Positions 47,971-56,264 of a stretch of DNA of 64,000 nucleotides are shown in pieces. Below the pieces are notes generated by a model. That model had not been told where the DNA came from, did not search any database, and saw only the letters and a program-made list of their open reading frames with translations. The stretch is from positions 2,075,880 through 2,139,879 of the forward strand of contig NZ_VRSV01000001.1 of the NCBI RefSeq assembly GCF_008017415.1, given 5' to 3'. Every line of letters starts with the position of its first letter. Within the stretch, counting starts at the first letter, position 1. Position numbers and translations under genes: made by a program. This stretch comes from Microbacterium hatanonis (GTDB lineage: Bacteria > Actinomycetota > Actinomycetes > Actinomycetales > Microbacteriaceae).

Positions 47971-48822
47971 ATGAAGCTTTTCCGTCCCGCGCTCGTCAGC
48001 GCACTCACCGCCGTCGTCCTCGTCTCCACTGCGGCGTGCAGCGGCGGTTCGACCGCGACGTCGGGCGATGCCGCCGACGGCGCCGAGAAGACCAGCATCA
48101 AGATCGGCTTCAACCCCGGCCCGTACCTCGACATGTTCCAGGGCGGCATCCTCCCGATCCTCGAGTCCGAGGGCTACTCGGTCGAGACCGTCGACTTCAC
48201 CGACGGCATCGTGGTGAACGTGGCCGTCTCGCAGGGCGAGATCGACGCGAACATCATGCAGCATCCGGTCTACCTCGACTTCGTGAACGCCCAGGAGGGC
48301 ATCACGAACGCCCCGCTCGTGCAGGTGCCCACCCCGCGGATGGGTCTGTTCGGTGGAAAGAAGTCGTCGCTCGACGACGTGGCCGACGGTTCGACCGTGA
48401 CCGTGCCGAACTCGCCGTCGAACATGTACCGCGGGCTCCTCATCCTGCGTGACGCGGGCTGGATCGACTTCGACGACGTCGACGATCCCAACACGGCCGA
48501 CCTGTCGATCATCACGTCGAACCCCTACAACCTGAACATCACGCCCATCGAGAACGCGCAGCAGGTTCCGGCGCTGCAGGACGTCGACTACGCGACGATC
48601 CAGGGCAACTTCATCGTCTCGGGCGGCCTCGACTACGGCGAGGCCCTCGCCGTGGAGGATCAGCCCGTCTTCTTCTCGAACGTGGTCGCCGTGCGCGAAG
48701 ACGACGTCGACTCCGACTGGGCGCAGGCGATCAAGGCGGCCTACGAGTCGCCCGAGTTCATCGACTACATCACGTCCGACCCGCAGTACGACGGCTACCA
48801 GCTGCCGTCCTGGTTCGAGTGA
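47971..48822 (+). CDS. metQ: MetQ/NlpA-family substrate-binding lipoprotein
   Basis: A 283-residue lipoprotein that captures D- or L-methionine or a similar ligand for the MetNI importer. The signal peptide ends STAAC (Cys23). The mature part has IKIGFNPGPYLDMFQ, GEIDANIMQHPVYLDFVNAQ, the NlpA motif VTVPNSPSNMYRGLLILRDAG and a C-terminal YDGYQLPSWFE. The family's FQH segment is present as MQHPVYLDF. Its stop overlaps the GTG of metN. The ligand is inferred from the family; methionine is most likely. Confidence 0.9.
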   Translation: MKLFRPALVSALTAVVLVSTAACSGGSTATSGDAADGAEKTSIKIGFNPGPYLDMFQGGILPILESEGYSVETVDFTDGIVVNVAVSQGEIDANIMQHPVYLDFVNAQEGITNAPLVQVPTPRMGLFGGKKSSLDDVADGSTVTVPNSPSNMYRGLLILRDAGWIDFDDVDDPNTADLSIITSNPYNLNITPIENAQQVPALQDVDYATIQGNFIVSGGLDYGEALAVEDQPVFFSNVVAVREDDVDSDWAQAIKAAYESPEFIDYITSDPQYDGYQLPSWFE

Positions 48823-49850
48823 GTTCTCCCGACGAAGGGCGCATCGTCTTCGAGAACGTCACGAAGACGTTCGGAGCGAAGGATGCGGCGACCGCCGCCC
48901 TGCGCGACGTGTCGCTCGAGGTGTCGCCCGGATCGATCTTCGGAGTCATCGGGTACAGCGGTGCCGGAAAATCCACGCTGATCCGAACGGTGAACGGCCT
49001 CGAGCAGCCCACGAGCGGGCGCGTGATGGTCGAGGGCGTCGACATGGGCGCGCTGCGCGGGCGCGCCCTGCGCACCGCCCAGCGCCGCACGGGCATGATC
49101 TTCCAGCAGTTCAACCTGCTCGAGACCGTGCGCGTGCGAGACAACGTCGCCCTCCCCCTGCGGCTCGACGGGGTCGCGCCCGCGGCCGCCCGCGCCCGCG
49201 CCGAGGAGGTGCTCGACTTCGTCGGCCTCGGCGCGAAGGCGGGGAGCTTCGCCTCAGAGCTCTCCGGCGGTCAGAAGCAGCGGGTCGGCATCGCGCGCGC
49301 CCTCGTGCGCAACCCCCGCATCCTCCTCTCCGACGAGGCGACGAGCGCGCTCGACCCCACCACGACCGTGCAGATCATCGAGCTGCTGCGCAGTATCAAC
49401 CGCGAGTACGGCACGACGATCCTCGTCGTCACCCACGAGATGGACGTGATCAAGGACCTCGCCGACGAGGTCGCCGTCATGGCGGACGGCGCGGTCGTCG
49501 AGCACGGGTCGGTGCTCGACGTGTTCGTGCATCCTCGCGCGTCGATCACCCGCGACTTCGTCACGACCGTCGTGCCGCAGGGCCTTCCCGACCGCGTCGT
49601 CGCCCACGTGGGCGGCGACAACCTCTGGCGTCTGCTGCTGCTCGACGAGCAGGTCGCCGAACCGCTCGTGTCGCACATGATCACCGACCTCGGCGTCACG
49701 GTGAACATGCTCCACGCCGATATGACCGAGGTGGGCACGCACACGATCGGTCAGATGATCGTGAAGGTCGACGGCCCACCCGATCGGGTGCAGTCCGCGC
49801 GCGCCTACCTCACGTCCCGAGTCGTCAGCCTCGAGGAGGTCGTGGCATGA
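48819..49850 (+). CDS. metN: Methionine ABC transporter ATP-binding protein MetN
   Basis: A 343-residue ATPase: Walker A GYSGAGKSTLIRTVNG, Q-loop FQQFNLLETV, signature LSGGQKQRVGIARAL, Walker B ILLSDEATSALD and H-loop VVTHEMD. A C-terminal NIL domain (about 265-343), which in MetN senses methionine, is present. The GTG start overlaps the metQ stop (GTGA) and its own stop overlaps the metI ATG, so the genes are tightly coupled. Confidence 0.95.
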   Translation: MSSPDEGRIVFENVTKTFGAKDAATAALRDVSLEVSPGSIFGVIGYSGAGKSTLIRTVNGLEQPTSGRVMVEGVDMGALRGRALRTAQRRTGMIFQQFNLLETVRVRDNVALPLRLDGVAPAAARARAEEVLDFVGLGAKAGSFASELSGGQKQRVGIARALVRNPRILLSDEATSALDPTTTVQIIELLRSINREYGTTILVVTHEMDVIKDLADEVAVMADGAVVEHGSVLDVFVHPRASITRDFVTTVVPQGLPDRVVAHVGGDNLWRLLLLDEQVAEPLVSHMITDLGVTVNMLHADMTEVGTHTIGQMIVKVDGPPDRVQSARAYLTSRVVSLEEVVA

Positions 49851-50515
49851 ACGGCGATCGCTGGACCCTCATCACCCCCGACATCTTCCTGAAGGCGATC
49901 GGCGAGACGCTGCAGATGCTGGGGTTCGCCCTCGTCTTCGGCTCGATCCTCGGTGTCGCCATCGGTACTTTCCTCGCGCTCACGAGACCCGGCGGCATCC
50001 TGCAGAACCGGCCGGTGAACATCGTGCTGGGCGTCTTCGTGAACATCGCCCGCTCACTGCCGTTCATCGTGCTGCTCGTCGCGATCCTCCCCTTCACCCG
50101 TCTTCTCGTCGGCACGAGCATCGGGGTGTGGGCCGCGATCGTGCCACTGACGGTCATGATCGCGCCCTACATCGGGCGCCTGGTCGAGAACTCGTTGCTC
50201 GAGGTGCCGCAGGGCGTCATCGAGGCCGCGCGCTCGATGGGCGCCTCGCCGTGGCAGATCTTCCGACGCTTCCTCCTCCCCGAAGCGCGCAGCTCACTCA
50301 TCCTGGCGATCACGATCGCCACGGTCGGACTCATCGACGCCACGGCGATGGCGGGTACGGTCGGAGCCGGCGGTATCGGAGACCTGGCGCTGTCGTACGG
50401 GTACCAGCGGTACGACGGGTTCGCGATGGTGCTCACGTGCGTCACGCTCATCGTGCTGGTGCAGGGCATTCAGATGACGGGCTCCGCGATCGCTCGTCGG
50501 TACCGGCGGCGGTGA
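49847..50515 (+). CDS. metI: Methionine ABC transporter permease MetI
   Basis: A 222-residue permease with five transmembrane segments and the EAA-type loop VIEAARSMGASPWQIFRRF. GAGGIGDLALSYGYQRYDGF is characteristic of MetI. It overlaps metN by four bases and the aminotransferase gene by four bases. Confidence 0.95.
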   Translation: MNGDRWTLITPDIFLKAIGETLQMLGFALVFGSILGVAIGTFLALTRPGGILQNRPVNIVLGVFVNIARSLPFIVLLVAILPFTRLLVGTSIGVWAAIVPLTVMIAPYIGRLVENSLLEVPQGVIEAARSMGASPWQIFRRFLLPEARSSLILAITIATVGLIDATAMAGTVGAGGIGDLALSYGYQRYDGFAMVLTCVTLIVLVQGIQMTGSAIARRYRRR

Positions 50516-51702
50516 CGGTGGTCGACTTCTCTGCCGCGCAGCGGGTGCGCGCACTGCCCCCGAACTTCTGGGGCGCCATGGATCGCGAGATCGCGCGCCT
50601 GCGGTCGGAGCCCGGCCCGCCGGTGATCGATGTGTCGAAGGGCAACCCCGATCTCCCGACGCCGGAGCACATCGTGGCCGCCATGCAGCGCGCCGTCGCC
50701 GACCCCGTGAACCACCGCTACCCGTCGTCGATCGGGCGGCCCGGGGTGCGTCGGGCAGTCGCGAAACGGTATCGCGACGACCACGGCGTCGAGATCGACC
50801 CCGACGCGCAGGTCGCGATCTTCCACGGCTCGCACGAGGCCATCATGGCCTCGATCATCGCCCTCGCCGATCCGGGCACGAACGTCGTGCTGCCCGACCC
50901 CGGCTACCCGCTGTATCTCTCCGCCGCCGACCTCGCCGAGGCGTCCGTCGTCTCGCTGCCCCTCGACGCGCCGTCGTTCCAGCCGCGGTTCGAGGCACTC
51001 GACGCCGTGCGCGAGGCGAGCGTGCTCGTGTTGAACTACCCGAACAATCCGACCGGGGCTCTCGCGACTCCCGAGACGATGGAGGGGGCACTCGCGTTCG
51101 CGCGTCGGACGGGGGCGGCGTTCGTCCACGACTTCGCCTACTCGTCCCTCGGCTTCGCCGGCCGCCGTCCGCTCTCGGCCCTGGAGTTCGATCGCGGGCT
51201 CGACGTCACCGTAGAGCTCCAGACGCTGTCCAAGACGTACAGCATGGCCGGGTGGCGGTTCGGCTTCGCCGCGGGCAACACCTCCGTCATCGACGCGATG
51301 GCGCGCTACCAGGCGCACGCGTTCAGCACGATGTTCGGCGCCACGCAGGTCGCGGCCACGGCCGCCCTCGACGGCGACCAGAGCGCCGCCGCCGACCTCG
51401 TCGGCGTCTACCAACGGCGTCGCGACCTCGTGGTCGCGGGACTGCGCGCCGCCGGGTGGGAGGTCTTCGAGCCCGAGGGCACCTTCTTCGTCTGGGTGCG
51501 GGTACCCGGTGGGGCGGATGCTGCGGACTTCGCCCGCAGGCTCCGGGAGGAGCAGCGCGTGGCGGTCGCGCCCGGCGACGGCTTCGGCGAGCGCGGACGC
51601 GGCTTCTTCCGCATCGGACTCGTCCACGATGACGCGACGCTGGCCGAGTTGGTCGAGCGCCTCACGGCGTTCGGCGCGGTCAGAGCTTCCGCCCGGGGTT
51701 GA
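50512..51702 (+). CDS. Class I/II PLP-dependent aminotransferase linked to metQNI
   Basis: A 396-residue fold-type I aminotransferase. Motifs are IDVSKGNPDLPTPEHI, LNYPNNPTGALATPE, FVHDFAYSSLGF and the PLP lysine in TLSKTYSMAGWRFGFAAG, followed by the arginine region GFFRIGLV. The GTG at 50512 overlaps the metI stop (GTGA), so it is the fourth gene of the operon. I infer that it acts on methionine or a related amino acid imported by MetNIQ. Its end overlaps the FAD-oxidase gene on the other strand by 23 bp. GGATGCTGCG is at 51516. Confidence 0.88.
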   Translation: MTVVDFSAAQRVRALPPNFWGAMDREIARLRSEPGPPVIDVSKGNPDLPTPEHIVAAMQRAVADPVNHRYPSSIGRPGVRRAVAKRYRDDHGVEIDPDAQVAIFHGSHEAIMASIIALADPGTNVVLPDPGYPLYLSAADLAEASVVSLPLDAPSFQPRFEALDAVREASVLVLNYPNNPTGALATPETMEGALAFARRTGAAFVHDFAYSSLGFAGRRPLSALEFDRGLDVTVELQTLSKTYSMAGWRFGFAAGNTSVIDAMARYQAHAFSTMFGATQVAATAALDGDQSAAADLVGVYQRRRDLVVAGLRAAGWEVFEPEGTFFVWVRVPGGADAADFARRLREEQRVAVAPGDGFGERGRGFFRIGLVHDDATLAELVERLTAFGAVRASARG

Positions 51703-53053
51703 GGATCCCCCTCGGGTCGAACACGCTCTTGACGGCTCGTTGCAGTTCGCGGATCCGCGGCGGCACTTCGCCGTCCACCGCATGGAGCTTCACGGAGCCG
51801 ATGCCGTGCTCGCCGGCGACCGTCCCCCCGAGTCGCTGAGCCAACACGAGGAGCTCGTGCTCGGCCTCGCGCGCCCGCGCGGTCTCGTCGGCATCGCCCG
51901 GGTCGAACACGACCGTCGGATGCAGATTGCCGTCGCCCACGTGCCCGGCGAGGCTGATCTCCACTCCGAGGCGCAGCCGCAGCTCCACCACGGCGTCGGC
52001 GAGCACGGGCAGCTGCGACCGGGGCACCGCGAGGTCGCCGTGCGTCGCACCGCCTCGAACGGCGACGAGAGCCGGGCTCAGCGCGCGACGGGCGGCGAAG
52101 AGATGATCGAGCTGCTCCGGATCATCGGCGCGCGTCGCGGCCTGTGCGCCGTGCGCGAGGAACGCGGCTTCGAAGCCGTCGAGATCTTCGGCGCTGCCGA
52201 TCACTTCGTCTGTGACGGCCAGCAGCCACGCCTGCGCACTGTCGGGGATGCCGAGTTCGGGACGAACGAGACGGATGCCGCGCAACGCCACCTCGTCGAG
52301 GAACTCGAGCGTCGACGGCAACCGGGAGCCCGACGCGATGACGTTCGCCGCTGCGAAGGCCGAGGCCGCGTCGCGGAAGATCGCCGACACGCCCCTGCTC
52401 GGGCCCGGCGCGGGGCGCAGCGCGAGGGTCGCCTCCGTGATCACGCCGAGCGTTCCCTCCGACCCCACGAAGAGACTCGTGAGGTCGAGACCGGCGACGC
52501 CCTTGACGGTCTCGGCCCGGGTGCGCACGATCTCTCCGTCGGCGAGCACCGCTTCGAGGCTGCGCACCGCGTCGCGGGTCACCCCGTACTTGACGCACCG
52601 CATGCCGCCCGCGTTGGTGGCGATCGTGCCGCCGATCGAGGCCCACTCGGCCGAGGCGGGGTCGGGCGGGTAGAAGAGCCCCACCGCCGCTGCCGCGCGC
52701 TGCAGGTCGGCGACGACGACTCCCGGCTGTACGACGGCGATGCGGTCGACCGGGTCGATCCGCACGATGCGGTCGAGCGCGCCGAGATCGAGGAGCACGG
52801 CACCGTCGATCGCCGCCGCTGCTCCGACGAGGCCCGACCGCGCACCCTGCGGGACGACGGGCACGCCCGCGTCGTTCGCAGCGCGGAGAACGGCGGAGAC
52901 CTCGCGTGTCGAGCGCGGTCGTACCAGCACCGCGGCAACCGGCGCCGTCGTGCGCGACGCGTCGAACGCATGCTCCGCCACGACCGGCGGGTCGTCGATC
53001 ACCGCCCCGTCGGAGAGGAGGTCACGGAGCGTCTTGACGAAAGCGGTGGCCAC
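51680..53053 (-). CDS. FAD-linked oxidase, GlcD type (second copy)
   Basis: A 457-residue flavoprotein, the same length as the enzyme at 3091-4464. It has the FAD_binding_4 motifs VPQGARSGLVGAAAAI, SIGGTIATNAGGMRCVKYG and FVGSEGTLGVI, and a C-terminal domain with HVGDGNLHPTVVF, GEHGIGSVKL and FDPRGILNPGRKL. The closest functions are glycolate or D-lactate oxidases. It starts with GTG at 53053, six bases after TACGGT. It is a single gene whose 3' end overlaps the aminotransferase gene. Confidence 0.9.
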   Translation of the reverse strand: MATAFVKTLRDLLSDGAVIDDPPVVAEHAFDASRTTAPVAAVLVRPRSTREVSAVLRAANDAGVPVVPQGARSGLVGAAAAIDGAVLLDLGALDRIVRIDPVDRIAVVQPGVVVADLQRAAAAVGLFYPPDPASAEWASIGGTIATNAGGMRCVKYGVTRDAVRSLEAVLADGEIVRTRAETVKGVAGLDLTSLFVGSEGTLGVITEATLALRPAPGPSRGVSAIFRDAASAFAAANVIASGSRLPSTLEFLDEVALRGIRLVRPELGIPDSAQAWLLAVTDEVIGSAEDLDGFEAAFLAHGAQAATRADDPEQLDHLFAARRALSPALVAVRGGATHGDLAVPRSQLPVLADAVVELRLRLGVEISLAGHVGDGNLHPTVVFDPGDADETARAREAEHELLVLAQRLGGTVAGEHGIGSVKLHAVDGEVPPRIRELQRAVKSVFDPRGILNPGRKL

Positions 53054-53059
53054 CGCTCC

Positions 53060-53065
53060 ACCGTA
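53060..53065 (-). promoter_or_regulatory. -10 hexamer, leaderless start of the second GlcD-type gene
   Basis: TACGGT on the minus strand, six bases before the GTG at 53053. Confidence 0.45.
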
Positions 53066-53184
53066 CGGATGCCCGGGGCACTGCGTCGCGCCGTACGTCA
53101 CCGCCCGACACACGCGTCGGCCCATCGACGCCTTCCCCGTGTCGGCGGCCTGGCGTACCGTGCGGGGTATCGGAAGGAGCGCTC

Positions 53185-53994
53185 ATGACGAACGACCGCA
53201 TCTACCCCGAGGGAGTGCCCTGCTGGGTCGACCTCGCGCAGCCCGACACCACGGCAGCACGCGCCTTCTACGGCGGCCTGTTCGGTTGGGAGTTCACCGA
53301 GGCGATGCCGCCGGGCGCCCCCGGCTCCTACCTCATCGCGACGCTGGACGGGAAGGATGCGGCGGCCCTCACTCCCGGCGACGGCACCGACGGCTGGATG
53401 AGCTACATCGCCTGCGGCGATGCCGACGCCGCCGCGGCTTCGGTCGAGGAGGCGGGCGGCAGCATCCTCTCCGCGCCCGAAGACGCTGGGCCCGGCGGGC
53501 GCAGCGCGACGTGCGCCGACCCGCAGGGCGCGGTCTTCCGGCTCTGGCAGGCCCGACGGCGACTCGGCGCGCAGATCGTGAACGTGCCGGGAGCGTGGAA
53601 CTTCAGCGACCTCCACACCCCCGAGCCGACGGCCGCTCTGCGGTTCTATGGCGAGGTGTTCGGGTGGGCCGTCGACGAGACACTCGGCGCCGGCATGATC
53701 CGTGTGCCCGGGTACGGTGACCACCTCGCCGCGACGGTCGACCCCGGCATCCACGAACGCCAGGAGTTCGCTCCGGAGGGCTTCGCCGACGTCGTCGCAG
53801 GCCTCACGCGCGCGGACGACGCGCGGTGGTGGATCCGCTTCACCGTCGATGATCGTGACGACGCCGCCGCGCGTGCGGAGTCGCTCGGCGGTGTGATCCG
53901 CTCGTCGGCGCAGACCGACTGGACCCGCGAGGCCGTCATCGAAGACCCGCAGGGTGCGCGGTTCATCGTGAGTCAGCTGGTCGTCCCCGACTGA
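53185..53994 (+). CDS. VOC-family protein with two glyoxalase-like domains
   Basis: A 269-residue protein made of two vicinal-oxygen-chelate modules, about 8-125 (GVPCWVDLAQPDTTAARAFY, GLFGWEFTEAMPPG) and about 135-265 (NFSDLHTPEPTAALRFYGEV, FGWAVDETLGAG). Such proteins act as hydrolases, isomerases or resistance proteins; no ligand is evident. A clear AAGGAG precedes the ATG at 53185, one of the few strong Shine-Dalgarno sites here. Its 3' end overlaps the glycerophosphodiesterase gene by 22 bp. Confidence 0.87.
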   Translation: MTNDRIYPEGVPCWVDLAQPDTTAARAFYGGLFGWEFTEAMPPGAPGSYLIATLDGKDAAALTPGDGTDGWMSYIACGDADAAAASVEEAGGSILSAPEDAGPGGRSATCADPQGAVFRLWQARRRLGAQIVNVPGAWNFSDLHTPEPTAALRFYGEVFGWAVDETLGAGMIRVPGYGDHLAATVDPGIHERQEFAPEGFADVVAGLTRADDARWWIRFTVDDRDDAAARAESLGGVIRSSAQTDWTREAVIEDPQGARFIVSQLVVPD

Positions 53995-54989
53995 CCCCCG
54001 CGGAAGAAGGTAGCCGCGAGGTCGGTGTGGTCGGCGAAGACACCGTCGGGCTCGGCATCACGGATCACCGTCCACTCCGCCTCGTATCGCCCGAACGCGC
54101 CGTCGCCCCCCTCCGCCCGGAACTCCGGCAGGAGGAACGCGTTCTCGGGGCGGCAGGTCCACGTGAAGACGCGCAGTCCTCGATCGTGCGCATCCGCGGC
54201 GACGCGGCTGGGCCCCGTCGCGCGGCCTGCTGCATCGGGCGCCAGGATCATGCGCTTGTCGACGCTGATCCCGTCGAACCGGCCCCCGAGCGCGTCCAAC
54301 CCGGCGGGCGCCGCCGTCTGCGCGTACGTCGGCGCGTCCGCGCCGAGAGCGTCGACGAGGTCGTACGGACGACCGTCGGCGGCCAGCAGATAGATGTACT
54401 CCGCGACGAGACCCCGGTCGCGGAGGGCCGTCAGCACGGTCGACTCGAACGACTCGACCACGAGCGGAACGTCGTCGCCGATGCCGTGGAGTTCGTCGAA
54501 TACCAGACGGTCGAGCCGGTACCCGAGTCGACCGAGAGCGGTCGCGTGCTTGATCTCGACGACCAGTCCGACCGGTCTCCCCCGCTCCAGGCCGGCGCGA
54601 CGCACGAGGTCGACGAGGTCGCTCAGCCGCAGCATCGGCTCGGGGTCGTCGTAGGCCGCGCTCCCGGGGCGCAACGCCGGCAGCCGCTCGCGGCACCGGA
54701 GGGTGTCGAGCTCCGCCCACGTGAAGTCCTCGGCGAACCAGCCGGTGAGCATCTCCCCGTCGATCTCCTTGGTCGTCCGACGCGACGCGAAGGCCGCATG
54801 CTGCGATACGTCGGTCGTGGCCCCGATCTCGCGGTCGTGCCGCACCACGAGCACGCCGTCGCGCGACACGACGACGTCGGGCTCGACCGCGTCGGCCCCC
54901 ATCGCGATCGCCAGCTCGTACGACGATGCGGTGTGCTCGGGGCGGTAGCCCGGGGCGCCCCGGTGCCCGATGACGAGGGGTGCGATCAC
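53973..54989 (-). CDS. Glycerophosphodiester phosphodiesterase
   Basis: A 338-residue enzyme that splits glycerophosphodiesters into glycerol-3-phosphate and an alcohol. The GDPD fold is seen in VIGHRGAPGYRPEHTASSY, the acidic pair in DAVEPDVVVSRDGVLVVRHD, and VVEIKHATALGRLGYRLDRL; the C-terminus has FTWTCRPENAFL and EPDGVFADHTDLA. No signal peptide is present, so it is probably cytoplasmic. It starts with GTG at 54989, six bases after TAACGT. Confidence 0.92.
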   Translation of the reverse strand: MIAPLVIGHRGAPGYRPEHTASSYELAIAMGADAVEPDVVVSRDGVLVVRHDREIGATTDVSQHAAFASRRTTKEIDGEMLTGWFAEDFTWAELDTLRCRERLPALRPGSAAYDDPEPMLRLSDLVDLVRRAGLERGRPVGLVVEIKHATALGRLGYRLDRLVFDELHGIGDDVPLVVESFESTVLTALRDRGLVAEYIYLLAADGRPYDLVDALGADAPTYAQTAAPAGLDALGGRFDGISVDKRMILAPDAAGRATGPSRVAADAHDRGLRVFTWTCRPENAFLLPEFRAEGGDGAFGRYEAEWTVIRDAEPDGVFADHTDLAATFFRGGQSGTTS

Positions 54990-54995
54990 GCCTTC

Positions 54996-55001
54996 ACGTT
55001 A
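54996..55001 (-). promoter_or_regulatory. -10 hexamer, leaderless start of the glycerophosphodiesterase gene
   Basis: TAACGT on the minus strand, six bases before the GTG at 54989. Confidence 0.5.
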
Positions 55002-55063
55002 GTGGCCGACCCGCTCATGGTGTCCTCACAGCAGCACCCCGCGACTCCGGGGAGGGCGTCGGC

Positions 55064-55069
55064 TAGTGT
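55064..55069 (+). promoter_or_regulatory. -10 hexamer of the YccA gene
   Basis: TAGTGT overlaps the left end of the 31-bp palindrome; transcription would start inside the palindrome. Confidence 0.5.
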
Positions 55070-55098
55070 TGATCTACAGCACGGTGCTGTAGATCAAC
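55068..55098. promoter_or_regulatory. 31-bp perfect palindrome before the YccA gene
   Basis: GTTGATCTACAGCAC (55068-55082) and its exact complement (55084-55098) flank a single G. It covers the probable transcription start, so it can be an operator for a dimeric repressor or a hairpin at the 5' end of the mRNA. It lies 24 bp before the start codon. Confidence 0.75.
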
Positions 55099-55121
55099 CC
55101 CGATTTTGGAGTGTGAGAGCA

Positions 55122-56021
55122 GTGGCCCTCAACAACCCGGCCTTCAACAACCCGGCGTTCCAGGACCCGCGCGCCGTTCAGACCTACCCCGGTGGCTCGC
55201 AGGCTGCGCGCCTGGGCAACGGTCAGACGCAGTATGCGCCGCCCCCCGCCGCCACCAACGCCGAGCTCGAGGGCAAGTTCGCCGCGCCCTCGGCCGGTGC
55301 CCAGCAGACCGACCGGATGACGTACGAGGACACCGTCTACAAGACGATCGCCCTCTTCGCGGTCATGCTCGTCGTCGCCGTCGGCGGATGGATCTGGACG
55401 ATGTCCAGTGTCACGCCGACCAACCCCGAGCCCAACGTCGCCCCGTGGCTCATCGGCGCCCTCGGCGGCTTCGTGCTCGCCATGGTCAACATCTTCAAGA
55501 AGCAGCCCTCGGCTCCGCTGATCATGGCGTACGCCGCCTTCCAGGGTCTGTTCGTCGGCGGCATCTCGGCGTACTTCGAGTTCATGATGCCGGGCATCGT
55601 CGTCCAGGCGACCCTCGCGACCGTGTCGGTCGTGGGCGTCACGCTGGCTCTCTTCGCCAGCGGCAAGATCCGTGCGTCGAAGCGGGCCACGAAGATCTTC
55701 ATGATCGCGATGATCGGCTACCTGGTCTTCAGCCTGCTGAACGTCGGCCTCATGCTCTTCGGTGTACTGCCCGCCGACCAGATGTTCGGTCTGCGCTCCG
55801 CGACCATCGCGGGCATTCCGATCGGCCTCATCCTCGGTGTGCTCGTGGTCATCATGGCCGCCTACTCGCTGGTGCTGGACTTCGACCAGATCCAGCAGGG
55901 TGTGCGCAACGGCGCCCCGCGCAAGCTCGCGTGGAAGGCTGCTTTCGGCATCATGGTCACGGTCATCTGGCTCTACGTCGAGATCCTGCGCATGATCGCG
56001 ATCATCCGCGGCAGCAACTAG
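55122..56021 (+). CDS. YccA/Bax-inhibitor-1 family membrane protein
   Basis: A 299-residue membrane protein with a hydrophilic Pro/Asn-rich N-terminus (about 1-75, opening with two NNPAF repeats) and seven transmembrane segments, including IALFAVMLVVAVGGWIW and WLIGALGGFVLAMVNIF. MAYAAFQGLFVGGISAYFE and the C-terminal LVLDFDQIQQGVRNGAPRK mark the Bax-inhibitor/YccA family, whose members modulate membrane proteases or calcium leak. It begins with GTG at 55122; TTGGAG is ten bases upstream. A strong hairpin follows. Confidence 0.86.
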   Translation: MALNNPAFNNPAFQDPRAVQTYPGGSQAARLGNGQTQYAPPPAATNAELEGKFAAPSAGAQQTDRMTYEDTVYKTIALFAVMLVVAVGGWIWTMSSVTPTNPEPNVAPWLIGALGGFVLAMVNIFKKQPSAPLIMAYAAFQGLFVGGISAYFEFMMPGIVVQATLATVSVVGVTLALFASGKIRASKRATKIFMIAMIGYLVFSLLNVGLMLFGVLPADQMFGLRSATIAGIPIGLILGVLVVIMAAYSLVLDFDQIQQGVRNGAPRKLAWKAAFGIMVTVIWLYVEILRMIAIIRGSN

Positions 56022-56032
56022 TCACCGCTCGC

Positions 56033-56067
56033 ACGAAGGGGTCGTCCGTTCCGGACGGCCCCTTCGT
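56033..56067. terminator. Terminator after the YccA gene
   Basis: ACGAAGGGG...TCCG pairs with CGGA...CCCCTTCGT around a TTC loop with one mismatch, beginning 11 bases past the stop codon. Very GC-rich. Confidence 0.75.
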
Positions 56068-56156
56068 CGTTCCCGCCCGCGCCCGGTTCCGCTCCCCCTA
56101 CCCGGAATGTGGCGCATTCCTGCAACTGACCACACCGATTCGTACGGTCGATCGAC

Positions 56157-56242
56157 GGATGCTGTGGCAGTCGGCGCCCCGTCGGCGGGCACCCGCCGAC
56201 CGGGGCGATGGGGCGGCGGCGCAAGGCCTGGTCGCAGCATCC
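56157..56242. other. Hairpin framed by GGATGCTG and CAGCATCC
   Basis: GGATGCTG begins at 56157 and CAGCATCC ends at 56242, as an inverted pair. Between them GCCCCG-TCGGCGGG (56176-56189) pairs with CCCGCCGA-CGGGGC (56192-56206, one bulged base). The structure ends ten bases before the -10 of the next gene. Confidence 0.55.
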
Positions 56243-56252
56243 TCGACCCGAC

Positions 56253-56258
56253 TAGCCT
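56253..56258 (+). promoter_or_regulatory. -10 hexamer, leaderless start of the second LigD-type gene
   Basis: TAGCCT, six bases before the ATG at 56265; no Shine-Dalgarno. Confidence 0.55.
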
Positions 56259-56264
56259 CGCGCC

